Assembly (NCBI RefSeq): GCF_001954275.1 | Contig: NZ_MBEU01000054.1 | Coordinates: forward strand, 1 to 38,629 | DNA length: 38,629 nt | Direction of reading: 5' to 3' | Origin: Mycobacterium sp. IS-836 | GTDB lineage: Bacteria; Actinomycetota; Actinomycetes; Mycobacteriales; Mycobacteriaceae | In this document: positions 1 to 9,698 of the stretch, piece by piece | Layout: each line of letters opens with the position of its first letter | Position numbering within the stretch: position 1 is the first letter of the stretch | Translations under genes and position numbers: made by a program | Notes under the pieces: model-generated | The model's database searches: none | What the model was told of the DNA's origin: nothing | Seen by the model: only the letters and a program-made list of their open reading frames with translations

Positions 1-466
1 CGTGGAATTTGTTTTTCTTGTTGGTGTTGTGGCTTATCTGGTTCCCCCGGGGCCGGCGGGGGGGCCCGCCGCCCCGGCGGGGGGGGGACCCGGGGCTGAA
101 CCCGGGGCCGAGGAAGATGAACGCACCGTGGCTGTATCCGCCGCCCAAGCCTTCGACGCGAATGCTGCACGGGTACTTGCCGTCCGGGCCGACGATCACG
201 ATGTTGTTGCTGTAGCGCAGGTATTCGCTCTTGTCGTTGTCGGCCCGCGCGTCGGGCGCCTGGTAGTCGGCGAGCGTGTCGGCGACCTCGTCGGGCGATC
301 CGCTGCACTGGTAGCGCGTCCCGTTGGCGTCCGTCGCGTACGCGTGATAATGGTCGGCGATATACGACCCAATGTCCTTGTTCAGCAACACGATTCCGAA
401 AACCAGCGACGCGATGGCCGCGGCGGCCAGGCCGCCGGAAAGCCAGAACAGGCCCTTGCGGCTCAC
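1..466 (-). CDS. DUF4247 membrane-anchored protein, partial (Rv2599-like)
   Basis: The protein starts at a GTG at 466 that overlaps the stop of the upstream DUF2617 gene in a GTGA junction, so the two are probably translationally coupled. It opens with SRKGLFWLSGG and one hydrophobic segment at about residues 7-27 (signal anchor), followed by an outer domain. That domain contains CSGSPDEVADTL, YLRYSNNIVIVG and a terminal GAFIFLGPGFSPGSP, which I recognise from mycobacterial Rv2599-type proteins (DUF4247). Function is unknown. No stop codon is reached before the window edge. The last residues, coded by 1-50, are Asn/Lys-rich and unlike the family, whose tail is Gly/Ser-rich, so the 3' end is either missing or corrupted by poor terminal sequence. 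Family assignment is fairly sure; the end is not. Confidence 0.72.
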   Translation of the reverse strand, partial: MSRKGLFWLSGGLAAAAIASLVFGIVLLNKDIGSYIADHYHAYATDANGTRYQCSGSPDEVADTLADYQAPDARADNDKSEYLRYSNNIVIVGPDGKYPCSIRVEGLGGGYSHGAFIFLGPGFSPGSPPRRGGGPPRRPRGNQISHNTNKKNKFH

Positions 467-975
467 GGGTGCCACCGGCTCGCCGTGTGCACCACCATGC
501 CGCCGGACCCCGCCGGGCGGAGCGGGTAGAGGTGCCATGTCTGCCAGCGCCAGCCGGCGCCGTCGGGCTCGGCGGCCAGCGCGGTCAGGGCGGCGTCGTC
601 GCCGGGAAACGTGCCGCCCAGCCATCCGTTTTCGGTCGCGCAGCGGTCGCGAAGTTCTTGCGCGAGTTCGCGAAACGCTGCCTCATCGCGGGTGTCGGTA
701 CGCGATTCGATGCGGTAGCCGGGGGCGTCGGCGTGCCCGGGCAGCCTGCCGCCGTGGCTGCGGGCGGTGCACGAGACCTGCTCGGAGAACCGGCAGCCGG
801 GGTGCTCAACGGTGACGACGTGCGAGGCGCCGAGGACGCCGAGCAGCAGGGTGCCGCCGCCGGGATGGGTGAGCGCGTGGCTGGCCAGCGGGTCCGGCGC
901 GGGGGCGTTGAGCGCCAGTCCGAGCCTGTTCCCGGACACGTCCGCCGGAGTCACGGCGAGCTGATGAAGCGGCAC
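463..975 (-). CDS. DUF2617 family protein (Rv2598-like)
   Basis: A 170-residue soluble protein with no signal peptide or membrane segment, reading MPLHQLAVTPADVSGNRLGL from a GTG at 975. Length and sequence fit the DUF2617 family seen as Rv2598 in M. tuberculosis. It has no recognised catalytic motif and its function is unknown. It lies between a DUF4178 gene (9 bp upstream) and a DUF4247 gene (4 bp overlap downstream), all on the minus strand. The compact spacing indicates one operon whose products probably work together. In other actinobacteria this cluster continues into a DUF350 membrane protein and a spermidine synthase-like protein (family knowledge); those would lie beyond the left edge here. 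Confidence 0.8.
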   Translation of the reverse strand: MPLHQLAVTPADVSGNRLGLALNAPAPDPLASHALTHPGGGTLLLGVLGASHVVTVEHPGCRFSEQVSCTARSHGGRLPGHADAPGYRIESRTDTRDEAAFRELAQELRDRCATENGWLGGTFPGDDAALTALAAEPDGAGWRWQTWHLYPLRPAGSGGMVVHTASRWHP

Positions 976-984
976 CGAAGTCGC

Positions 985-1596
985 CTACGGGGAGGGGGCT
1001 GGGGGCGCGGGGTAGACGGTCAGCTCGCCGGCCGACACGGACCTGCCCGTGGATACCTCCCACGGCGTGTCCGGGGCCCAGCGTTCGAAGGAGAGCAGCG
1101 CGCTCTCGTCGGCATTGGCGCAGTCGACGAATTCCATCTCACCGCCGGCCGGCAGGCCCGTCGTGCCCTCGGTGGTGTAGGAGGCGCGACCGCGCTCCGA
1201 CTCGTGAAAGGTCACCCCGTCGACCACGTACTGGTCGCCGGGCCGCAGCGTCACGTCCTTGCGGGTCACCCACATCACCAGCTCCAGGCGACCGTCGTCC
1301 TCCTCGACGCTGAACCACAGCGGCTGGTCGCCGCCCTCGAGCAGGTGCTCCCACCACACGAACGGGCCCTCGCGGAAGGTCACCGACCCGCGCACCACGT
1401 AGTCGACGCCGCCGTAGCTGACGATGGCGCCGGGGCCCAGGCTGCGGGGTCCGAACTGCGGCATCGCGTCGGAGGAAAGCGGATCCTGGCGCCCGCCCCG
1501 CGCGGCCGGTTGCTTGGGCCGCCGCAACGCCACCACGAGGACCACGATGGACGCGACGAACAACACCGCGGCTATCACGACCAGCAGTGTTCCCAC
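985..1596 (-). CDS. DUF4178 membrane-anchored protein (Rv2597-like)
   Basis: A 203-residue protein from a GTG at 1596. Residues 1-24 form one transmembrane segment ([20 protein letters not shown]) followed by a basic stretch, so the rest is probably cytoplasmic. The C-terminal domain carries the DUF4178 pattern: [20 protein letters not shown], then [22 protein letters not shown], and an acidic region near the end. It is the first gene of the minus-strand DUF4178-DUF2617-DUF4247 cluster and is divergent from ruvC across a 180 bp gap that must hold both promoters. Molecular function is unknown. Confidence 0.82.
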   Translation of the reverse strand: MGTLLVVIAAVLFVASIVVLVVALRRPKQPAARGGRQDPLSSDAMPQFGPRSLGPGAIVSYGGVDYVVRGSVTFREGPFVWWEHLLEGGDQPLWFSVEEDDGRLELVMWVTRKDVTLRPGDQYVVDGVTFHESERGRASYTTEGTTGLPAGGEMEFVDCANADESALLSFERWAPDTPWEVSTGRSVSAGELTVYPAPPAPSP

Positions 1597-1736
1597 GCTT
1601 ACCCTTCCGTGGCCGCGGCGGCCTAGCGAATGTGGGCTTTAAGTTAACAGCTTTCGCTGGGCCCGTCGCCGCAACACCACCCGGTGACCGGCGCCGCGTG
1701 TCCTACCCGGCGCGGTCGGTATCGCCCGTTACGCTA

Positions 1737-1752
1737 TCGAACAGCTGTTCGG
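1737..1752 (+). promoter_or_regulatory. LexA (SOS) box upstream of ruvC
   Basis: The site reads TCGAACAGCTGTTCGG, matching the mycobacterial SOS box TCGAAC-N4-GTTCGA with one mismatch in the last base. It sits 24 bp before the ruvC start, where a repressor would block transcription. RuvABC repairs and resolves recombination intermediates, so damage-inducible control of this operon is expected. Confidence 0.85.
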
Positions 1753-1776
1753 TACGCGATATAGGGGAGCGGGCGC

Positions 1777-2331
1777 ATGCGCGTGATGGGCGTCGATCCG
1801 GGGCTGACCCGATGCGGGCTGTCGGTGGTGGAAAGCGGCCGCGGCAGACACGTCGTGGCGCTGGACGTCGACGTGGTGCGCACCCCGGCGGATGCGCCGC
1901 TGGCCAAGCGACTGCTGGCCATCAGCGATGCCGTCGACCACTGGCTGGACACCCACCGGCCGGAGGTCGTGGCCATCGAGCGGGTGTTCTCTCAGCACAA
2001 CGTGATGACGGTGATGGGCACCGCTCAGGCCGGCGGGGTCGTCGCGCTGGCCGCCGCCAAACGCGGCATCGACGTGCACTTCCACACCCCCAGCGAGGTC
2101 AAGGCCGCGGTCACCGGCAACGGGGCCGCCGACAAGGCACAGGTCACCGCCATGGTCACGAGAATCCTTGCGCTGCAAGCCAAACCGACACCGGCCGATG
2201 CGGCCGACGCGCTGGCGCTGGCGATCTGCCATTGCTGGCGCGCGCCGATGATCGCCCGGATGGCCGCGGCCGAGGCGCTGGCCGCGCGGCAGCGCCGCGC
2301 CTACCTCGCGAAAGTGAAGGCCGCCCGATGA
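1777..2331 (+). CDS. ruvC: Crossover junction endodeoxyribonuclease RuvC
   Basis: RuvC cuts Holliday junctions symmetrically after RuvAB-driven branch migration. The 184-residue protein has the RNase H-like fold motifs and all four acidic metal ligands at the expected places: D7 ([10 protein letters not shown]), E68 ([12 protein letters not shown]), and D141 and D144 ([11 protein letters not shown]). The ATG at 1777 is preceded by an AGGGGAG ribosome-binding site at 1763-1769. Its stop overlaps the ruvA start in ATGA, and ruvA in turn overlaps ruvB, so the three are one translationally coupled operon. A LexA box lies just upstream. The vapBC40 toxin-antitoxin pair that precedes ruvC in M. tuberculosis is absent. 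Confidence 0.97.
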   Translation: MRVMGVDPGLTRCGLSVVESGRGRHVVALDVDVVRTPADAPLAKRLLAISDAVDHWLDTHRPEVVAIERVFSQHNVMTVMGTAQAGGVVALAAAKRGIDVHFHTPSEVKAAVTGNGAADKAQVTAMVTRILALQAKPTPADAADALALAICHCWRAPMIARMAAAEALAARQRRAYLAKVKAAR

Positions 2332-2926
2332 TCGCGTCGGTGCGCGGTGAGGTGCTCGAAGTGGCCCTCGATCACGCGGTGATCGAGGCCGCCGGCGTCG
2401 GCTACCGGATCAACGCGACGCCGTCGACGCTGGCGACGCTGCGCCACGGCAGCGAGGCCCGGCTGATCACGGCGATGATCGTGCGCGAGGACTCGCAGAC
2501 GCTGTACGGGTTCCCCGACTCCGAGACCCGCGACCTGTTCCTGACGCTGCTGTCGGTGTCGGGCGTCGGGCCGCGGCTGGCGATGGCGACGCTGGCCGTG
2601 CACGACGCCGCGGCGCTGCGGCAGGCGTTGGCCGACGGCGACGTCGCCGCGCTGACCCGGGTTCCGGGCATCGGGAAGCGCGGCGCCGAGCGGATGGTGC
2701 TGGAATTGCGGGACAAGATCGGCGCCATCGCCGGATCGGCGCCCGCGCCGGCGGTCAACGGCCACGCCGTGCGCGGTCCCGTGGTGGAGGCCCTGGTCGG
2801 CCTCGGTTTTGCGGCCAAACAAGCGGAGGAGGCCACCGACAGCGTGCTGGCCGGCGATCACGACGCGACGACGTCGTCCGCGCTGCGGGCGGCGCTGTCG
2901 CTGCTGGGCAAGGCCCGGGTGAGCCG

Positions 2927-2930
<4 letters not shown>
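2328..2930 (+). CDS. ruvA: Holliday junction branch migration protein RuvA
   Basis: RuvA binds the four-way junction as a tetramer and loads the RuvB motor. The 200-residue protein has the N-terminal OB fold ([12 protein letters not shown]...GVGYRI), a central domain with two helix-hairpin-helix motifs ([16 protein letters not shown] and [19 protein letters not shown]), and the C-terminal RuvB-contact domain ([19 protein letters not shown]). Start and stop both overlap the neighbouring ruv genes by 4 bp. Nothing in the sequence departs from the family norm. Confidence 0.97.
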
Positions 2931-3988
<1,058 letters not shown>

Positions 3989-4206
3989 CTCGCCGCCGGC
4001 GGCGTCGGCATTTCGCGTTCAAATCGTGACCTTCGCCCCGAGGCGCCGCCAGAACGCCCGCTGGCGTGGGCTTTTCGGTCGAAGGCGGGAGCGCGCTTCG
4101 GTCACATCCGCCACAGCAAACGCAGGAGCGGCCCGCGAACCGGTTACATCCCGGAAGCGTCGGGTATCCGAACGGACAGCAGTAATGCCTGTTGAAGGAG
4201 ATTCTG

Positions 4207-4848
4207 ATGAGGCACACGAACGCTGACTACGAACGCCCCCGCGCGCTGTACATGCCACGCAGCCGCGGCGCGTTGACCGGGCTGCTCCTGATCCTCTTGG
4301 GCGCCTGGGGTGCATTGGTTCCGTTCTTCGGACCCAACATCGATTGGGCGTACATGACCGACCCGGCATGGACGTGGACGACGGCAAAGGGCTGGCTGGA
4401 GGTGCTTCCCGGCGCGGCCGCCGCAGTGGGCGGCCTGCTGGTGCTCTTCTCCGGTAACCGTGCCAGCGCCGTCTTCGGCGGCTGGCTGGCGGTCTGCGCC
4501 GGCGCGTGGTTCGTGGTCGGCCGCGCGTTCGCATCGACCCTGAGCATCGGGGACGTGGGCCAACCGGCGGCCGCGACCGATCTGAAGCGTGCCCTGCTCG
4601 AGGTCACGTACTTCACCGGTCTGGGCGCGTTGATCGTGTTCCTGGGCGGGGCGGCCGTGGCGCGCCTGGCGGTTCGGCACGCGCGCGACGTCGCCGTGGC
4701 CGCGCCGGCGCCCGTGGCTGAGGTCGAGGGCGAGACGCCATTACGCGAACCGGTTGCGGCCGAGCCCGACGGGCACCGCGGGCGTGGCCTTTTCCACCGT
4801 CACGACGGTGGTGGGCTATTCCGCCGACACCACCACGTCGGCGCCTAG
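4207..4848 (+). CDS. Four-helix membrane protein with His-rich tail (paralogue of 5364-6077)
   Basis: I chose the ATG at 4207 because GAAGGAG lies 8 bp upstream; an in-frame ATG at 4192 has no such site. The roughly 213-residue product has four predicted membrane helices: GALTGLLLILLGAWGALVPF, the one after WLEVLPG, the one around GGWLAVCAGAWFVVG, and GLGALIVFLGGAAVARLAV. A cytoplasmic tail ends in repeated His and Arg (LFHRHDGGGLFRRHHH), which could bind metal. Much of it matches the protein at 5364-6077, including MPRSRGA, GAWGALVPF and WLEVLPG, so the two are paralogues. I do not recognise a characterised family. It lies where M. tuberculosis has PE_PGRS44. Confidence 0.8.
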   Translation: MRHTNADYERPRALYMPRSRGALTGLLLILLGAWGALVPFFGPNIDWAYMTDPAWTWTTAKGWLEVLPGAAAAVGGLLVLFSGNRASAVFGGWLAVCAGAWFVVGRAFASTLSIGDVGQPAAATDLKRALLEVTYFTGLGALIVFLGGAAVARLAVRHARDVAVAAPAPVAEVEGETPLREPVAAEPDGHRGRGLFHRHDGGGLFRRHHHVGA

Positions 4849-4905
4849 CGGCCGAACCGGCTGAGGGTAGTCGCGGCGACACCAGGTCGGTAGTGTTCAT
4901 CGGCG

Positions 4906-5292
4906 ATGATCACTGCCGCCCTGGTGTTCGCTGGTCTTGCCGCTCTCCTGCACGTCTACATCTTCACGATGGAGTCGCTGACCTGGACGTCGCCGCGCAC
5001 CCGGGCCACCTTCGGAACGACGGTTGAGGAAGCCGAGACCACCAAGCTGCTCGCGTTCAACCAGGGTTTCTACAACCTGTTCCTCGCGGTGGTCAGCGGT
5101 GTCGGCATCGCCGCGATTGCCATGGGGCACAACGCCGTTGGAGCCGCGCTGGTTTTCGCCGGTGTTGGCTCGATGGCCGCGGCCGCGCTCGTCTTGCTGC
5201 TCTCGTCACCTGACAAGGCCCGCGCCGCGTTGACGCAGGGCATCTTTCCGCTGATCGCTGTGGTGCTGCTCACACTCGGTCTCGTCCTTTAG
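4906..5292 (+). CDS. DUF1304 family membrane protein
   Basis: A 128-residue protein with four hydrophobic helices. It carries the DUF1304 signature, HVYIFTMESLTW near the N-terminus followed by FNQGFYNLFLA. Function is unknown. It sits between two paralogous membrane proteins on the same strand, 57 bp after the first and 71 bp before the second, so a three-gene transcript is plausible. The ATG at 4906 was used because the nearby GTG at 4893 is out of frame. Confidence 0.88.
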   Translation: MITAALVFAGLAALLHVYIFTMESLTWTSPRTRATFGTTVEEAETTKLLAFNQGFYNLFLAVVSGVGIAAIAMGHNAVGAALVFAGVGSMAAAALVLLLSSPDKARAALTQGIFPLIAVVLLTLGLVL

Positions 5293-5363
5293 CGGTTACT
5301 TCGCGTCGACGCGGGGTATCCAGGCACCTGCTGAAGTAGCCCGGCGACAATTGAGGAGAGCTA

Positions 5364-6077
5364 ATGAAACACCCATTAAACGGCCACCCATTGTGGATGC
5401 CGCGCTCGCGCGGCGCGGTGAGCGGATTGCTCCTGGTCGTCCTGGGTGCATGGGGTGCGTTGATACCGTTCGTCGGTCCACGCTTCAACTTCGCCTACAC
5501 GCCCGACCAAGATTGGGCATGGACCTCGGCCCGCGGCTGGCTCGAGGTGCTACCGGGGGGCGCCACCGTGCTGGCTGGCCTGCTGCTGATCTTTTCCGGA
5601 AACCGCATCACCGCGATCGTCGGCGGGTGGTTGGCGGCGGTGGCCGGCGCATGGTTCGTGATCGGGGGGCAGGTCGCCCCGCTCCTCGGGATCGGGTCCG
5701 CCGGTGATCCGATCGCCGCGACCGACCGCAAGCGGGCCGCGCTCGAGGTTTCGTACTTCTCCGGCCTGGGCGCGCTGATCGTTTTCATCAGCGGCATCGC
5801 CCTGGCGCGCCTGGCCGTGCGGCTGGCGAGCGACGTCGAGGCATTCATGGACCCCTTGGAACCGGCCGCAGCCGCGGAGCCGGTGTCGACACCCGCCGGC
5901 GAACCGGTGTACATGTCCGGGCTGGAGGAGCCCGCACCCGAGGTGTCCTCGAGTGCGCTCACCAAGCCGCGGGCCGCCGGGGACGGGCCGAAGCCCAAGG
6001 GCTGGCGCAAGCAGCGGGCGGGCACCGAGGCCGGCGCGGCCAACGCCTACTTGCGCTGGCCGCATCCCCAGAGCTGA
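5364..6077 (+). CDS. Four-helix membrane protein (paralogue of 4207-4848)
   Basis: A 237-residue protein starting at an ATG preceded by GAGGAGAG. Its membrane core parallels the 4207 gene: MPRSRGAVSGLLLVVLGAWG, then WLEVLPGGATVLAGLLLIFSG, then GGWLAAVAGAWFVIGG, then YFSGLGALIVFISGIALARLAV. The long C-terminal tail differs completely and is Pro/Ala/Glu-rich, then Lys/Arg-rich, without the His cluster. The pair therefore shares a conserved membrane unit with different soluble ends. The gene ends 7 bp from the convergent car gene. No function can be assigned from sequence. Confidence 0.82.
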   Translation: MKHPLNGHPLWMPRSRGAVSGLLLVVLGAWGALIPFVGPRFNFAYTPDQDWAWTSARGWLEVLPGGATVLAGLLLIFSGNRITAIVGGWLAAVAGAWFVIGGQVAPLLGIGSAGDPIAATDRKRAALEVSYFSGLGALIVFISGIALARLAVRLASDVEAFMDPLEPAAAAEPVSTPAGEPVYMSGLEEPAPEVSSSALTKPRAAGDGPKPKGWRKQRAGTEAGAANAYLRWPHPQS

Positions 6078-6084
6078 TCCAGCG

Positions 6085-9000
6085 TTAGAGCAGTCCGAGC
6101 AGCCGCAGGTCGCTGACGTACTTCGCGATGATCGGCGGCGTGATGTGCGGAATGTCTTTGTCCGGGCCCACTTTCGCGTCCTGGACCGCCGCCCGGAACC
6201 GATCGGTCGGCGCCATCGAGCCGTTGATCGGCTTGTCGGGCTTCTGGTAGTTGTGCAACAGCGGCAATAGCGAGGCGTTGCGCTGCTTTTCGGGCAGCGC
6301 GCGCAGCGCGGTCTCGAACCGCTGCAACCACTCGCCGTAGTCGGCGATGCGCTGGACGGCGCAGCCGGCGACGGCCGGGTCGATCAGCCAGTCGACGAAC
6401 TCGTCGAACCCGATGCCGTCGTCGTAGGGGTTCATTACGTGGTACGTCGCGAACCGGTCGGAGCTCTGGGCGCCCAACGTCGCGATGGCCTCGGCGATGA
6501 ACTCGACGGGCAGGCCGTCGTAGTGTGCGCGCTGCCGGTTGCCCTCGGCCCCGAGCTCGTAGAACGAGCCGGGCGCGATGCCCGTTGCCACCAGGCTCAG
6601 GATCGTCCGGGTGAACATGTCCGGCACGTTGAGCTGACCGGCATAGGTCGTGTCGGCGAGGATCATGTCGCAGCGGAACACCGCGACGGGCAGGCCGCAC
6701 AGGTCGTGCGCCTCGCGCAGCAACACCTCGCCGGCCCACTTGCTGTTGCCGTAACCGTTGGCGTAGCTGTCGCTGATCCGCCGCGTCGCGCTGATGGTCC
6801 GGATGTCGGCGTCCTCGGTGAACTTCCCCGGCTCGATCTGGTCGCCCACGCCGATCGTCGACACGTACGTGTACGGCTTTTGCTTGCCGGTCAACGCGAT
6901 TCGGAGCAACTCCGCGGTGCCCAGCGCGTTCGGACCGAACAGCTCGCTGTACGGCAGCACGTGGTTGACCAGCGCCGCGGGGTCGACGATCAGGTCGACG
7001 GTGTCGGCCAGCCGCTGCCACGTCGGTTGATCGAGGCCGAGGTTGGCCTCGCCCTTGTCACCCGCGATGACCTCCAGGTGGTCGGCCGCCAGCTCCCGGT
7101 AGTGGGCCAGCAGCGCCGGGTCGGAGTCAAAGGTGTCGTCCAGCCGGGCCCGCGCGTCCTCGTCGGACTTGGCCCGCACCAGTGCGATCACCTTGCCGTC
7201 GACGAGGTCCATCCGCTCCAGCCATTCCAGCGCGAGGTAGCGCCCCAGGAACCCGGTCGCTCCGGTCAGCAGGACGGTGCGGACCTCGGCGCTGGGCCGC
7301 GGCAGCGTCGGCGCGGCGGCCAGCGTCGAAGCATCGATGAACTTGTCCAGCGTGAGGTCGCTGGCATACACCTCGGTCGCGTCGCGGCCGTGCACGGTGG
7401 CGAAGCTGGGACGCTTCGTGCCCTGCCGCTCGCCCTCGATGTAGTCGGCGATGGCCTGCAGGTCGCTGGCCGGGCTGACGATGACACCCACCGGCACGTC
7501 GATGTCGAAAATCTCGCGCAGCAGGTTGCCGAATGTCAACGCGGACAACGAGTCTCCACCCAAGTCGGTGAAGTGCGCCCCGGGCGACAGGTCGGTGGTC
7601 GCCGCGCCGAGCAGTGCGGCCGCGGCCCGGCTCACGGTTTGCAGGACGGGGGCGTCGGCACCGCTGCGGCGCAGTTCGCTCAACTCGTTGGCCTGGCCCT
7701 CGGCGAGTTCGGCGTAGAGCTCTTCCAGTCGCTCGCCGTAGTGTTGCTTCAGCTTCGGCCACGCCAGCTTGCGGATGCCGGTGAGCAGACCGTTCTCGAG
7801 CGTGAAAGGCGTTGTCTCGATGAGGAAGTCGCGCGGAACCTCGTAGGACTGCAGGCCGGCTTCCTTCGCGACGGCCTGTAGCGAGTCGGCGATCTGCGGC
7901 TTGAGCGCCGCTAGCCCCTTTTCGGCATTTCGCCGCAACGCTTCTTCCGTGGGCACCACGACCGCCAGCAGGTACGGGTGGGCGCTGTTGCCGTAGACGT
8001 AGATCTGGCGGACCAGCGGGCTGTTGCCGAAGATCGCCTCCAGCTTCGCGACGGTGACGAACTCACCCTGCGCGAGCTTGAGCACATTGTTGCGGCGATC
8101 GACATACACCAGCCGGCTGGGCGCGACCTCGGCGACGACGTCGCCGGTGCGGTAGTAGCCGTCGGCGTCGAACACGTCGGCGGTCACCTGGGGCCGCTTG
8201 TAGTAGCCGGGGAACATGTTCTCGGTCTTGAGCAACAGTTCGCCGCGCGGGTAGGGCCGGTCGGTGGCGAAGTAGCCCAGGTCCGGGACGTCGACGAGCT
8301 TGTAGTCGACGACCGGCGGGCGCTGCACCTCGCCGTCGAACAACACCATGCCGGCCTCGGTGGAGCCGTAGCCGTCGAGCAGGTGCATCTCCAGCAGGTC
8401 CTCGACCCACGCCTTGAGCTCGGGGGAGGTGGGCGCCGAGCCCGTCATCGCGAAGATGAACCGACCGCCCAGCAGGTGCTGGCGCAAGTCCTCCATGACG
8501 TCGGCTTCGTCGGCCCCGCGGTCGACCTGGCGCTGGTATTCGCCGTAGATGGTCTCCCAGATCCGCGGCACGAAGTTCATCTCGGTGGGCCGCACCAGGG
8601 TGAGGTCGTCGAGCAGCGTCGACAGGTCGCTCTTGGCCGCGAAGTAGGCAGTGCCGCCGTTGCCGAGGGTGCCGTAGAGGATGCCGCGCCCCATGACGTG
8701 GCTCATCGGCATGAAGTTCAGGGTGATCGACGCCGCGGTGGGCCCGAACCAGTTCCTCTTCGAGCGGGCGAACATCTTGACCACGTTGCTTTGCGGGTAC
8801 ATCGCGCCCTTGGGTGCGCCGGTGCTGCCGGAGGTGTAGATCAGCAGGGCCAGCGCGTCGTCGTCGTCGGGCGCGGCGACCGGCCCGGCGGGCAGGTCCT
8901 TGCCGCGGGCGAGCACGTCGTCCAGCGTCTCCACGATCGTGTCCGCCAGCCGGGTGCGGGCCGCCGCCACCGCGTCGCGGTGGTCGTCGACCTCGGGGTG

Positions 9001-9573
9001 GTAGTCGAATACGACGAGCCGGGCGGGTGCGGGGCCGGTGCTGACGAGCTCGACGGCGTCGGTCAGCTGGTCGACGCTCGCCGCGATGACGGTGGGCTCG
9101 GTCTCGGCCACGATCGGCTGCAACTGGCTGAGCGCCGCGCTGGTTTGCAGGGGCACCGATACCGCGCCGATCTGGCCCAGCGCCATGTCGATGGTGGTGT
9201 AGTCCACGCCGGTGAAGCCCAGCACGCAGACTCGGTCGCCGGCCCGCACCGAATCGGTGGACCAGGCGCGTGCCAAAGCGCCGACCCGGTCACCGAGTTC
9301 ACGGTAGGTGATGGTGTCGAAGTGGTTGCGCAGCTCGGCGACGGTGCGCCCGCTGGCCGGGTCGGTGACGAACTCCACGGCGCGCCGGCCCAGCGCCGGC
9401 CGGTCGGCGTAACCCTCCGCCAGGGTCGCAACGATCTGCGGCAGTCGCAGCCCGGGCTGCTCCAGCGCGGCCGCGACGGCGGGGTCCGGTCGGGCGGCGG
9501 CGAACTGCGGGTCGTTGGCGGTCAGATCCTCGACGCGGCGGGCAAGCCACTCTTCATGGGCAATAGTCGACAT
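6085..9573 (-). CDS. car: Carboxylic acid reductase (FadD9-type, A-T-R)
   Basis: This enzyme activates a carboxylic acid with ATP, transfers it to a phosphopantetheine arm, and reduces the thioester to an aldehyde with NADPH. The 1162-residue length is normal for the family. Domains in order: an adenylation domain with the P-loop [11 protein letters not shown] near residue 244; a carrier domain with [10 protein letters not shown], Ser675 being the pantetheine site; and a short-chain-dehydrogenase-like reductase domain with the nucleotide motif [14 protein letters not shown] near 767 and a YGNSKW Tyr/Lys pair near 940. A separate phosphopantetheinyl transferase must activate it; none is in this window. 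gabT lies 125 bp upstream on the same strand. Confidence 0.96.
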   Translation of the reverse strand: MSTIAHEEWLARRVEDLTANDPQFAAARPDPAVAAALEQPGLRLPQIVATLAEGYADRPALGRRAVEFVTDPASGRTVAELRNHFDTITYRELGDRVGALARAWSTDSVRAGDRVCVLGFTGVDYTTIDMALGQIGAVSVPLQTSAALSQLQPIVAETEPTVIAASVDQLTDAVELVSTGPAPARLVVFDYHPEVDDHRDAVAAARTRLADTIVETLDDVLARGKDLPAGPVAAPDDDDALALLIYTSGSTGAPKGAMYPQSNVVKMFARSKRNWFGPTAASITLNFMPMSHVMGRGILYGTLGNGGTAYFAAKSDLSTLLDDLTLVRPTEMNFVPRIWETIYGEYQRQVDRGADEADVMEDLRQHLLGGRFIFAMTGSAPTSPELKAWVEDLLEMHLLDGYGSTEAGMVLFDGEVQRPPVVDYKLVDVPDLGYFATDRPYPRGELLLKTENMFPGYYKRPQVTADVFDADGYYRTGDVVAEVAPSRLVYVDRRNNVLKLAQGEFVTVAKLEAIFGNSPLVRQIYVYGNSAHPYLLAVVVPTEEALRRNAEKGLAALKPQIADSLQAVAKEAGLQSYEVPRDFLIETTPFTLENGLLTGIRKLAWPKLKQHYGERLEELYAELAEGQANELSELRRSGADAPVLQTVSRAAAALLGAATTDLSPGAHFTDLGGDSLSALTFGNLLREIFDIDVPVGVIVSPASDLQAIADYIEGERQGTKRPSFATVHGRDATEVYASDLTLDKFIDASTLAAAPTLPRPSAEVRTVLLTGATGFLGRYLALEWLERMDLVDGKVIALVRAKSDEDARARLDDTFDSDPALLAHYRELAADHLEVIAGDKGEANLGLDQPTWQRLADTVDLIVDPAALVNHVLPYSELFGPNALGTAELLRIALTGKQKPYTYVSTIGVGDQIEPGKFTEDADIRTISATRRISDSYANGYGNSKWAGEVLLREAHDLCGLPVAVFRCDMILADTTYAGQLNVPDMFTRTILSLVATGIAPGSFYELGAEGNRQRAHYDGLPVEFIAEAIATLGAQSSDRFATYHVMNPYDDGIGFDEFVDWLIDPAVAGCAVQRIADYGEWLQRFETALRALPEKQRNASLLPLLHNYQKPDKPINGSMAPTDRFRAAVQDAKVGPDKDIPHITPPIIAKYVSDLRLLGLL

Positions 9574-9636
9574 AACAGTTCCCCTGTACTGACTGAGAAA
9601 TGGTCTGTGCGCGACGCTGCGCTGACCGACATAACG

Positions 9637-9644
9637 TTAGCTAA
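9637..9644 (-). promoter_or_regulatory. Palindromic AT-rich element upstream of car
   Basis: TTAGCTAA is a perfect 8 bp palindrome in an AT-rich island (about 9631-9660), inside the 125 bp gap between gabT and car and about 65 bp before the car start. Read on the minus strand, the island gives TTTAGTTTAGCTAACGTTAT, which includes TANNNT-type -10 candidates. It is a reasonable place for a promoter or a TetR/GntR-type operator. This is inference from position and composition only. Confidence 0.3.
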
Positions 9645-9698
9645 ACTAAAGGTATTCCACAATGACCGTGGCCGACATGTGAGATGCCACACGAAGGG

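Noticed and set aside
1597..1776. Possible vapBC40 remnant between the DUF4178 gene and ruvC
   Set aside because: I could see no coding remnant or toxin/antitoxin motif in this 180 bp gap; it holds only the LexA box and promoter-like sequence.
3991..4004. GC palindrome CGCCGCCGGCGGCG after ruvB
   Set aside because: It is short, has no loop to speak of and no T-run after it, and such palindromes are common by chance at this GC content.
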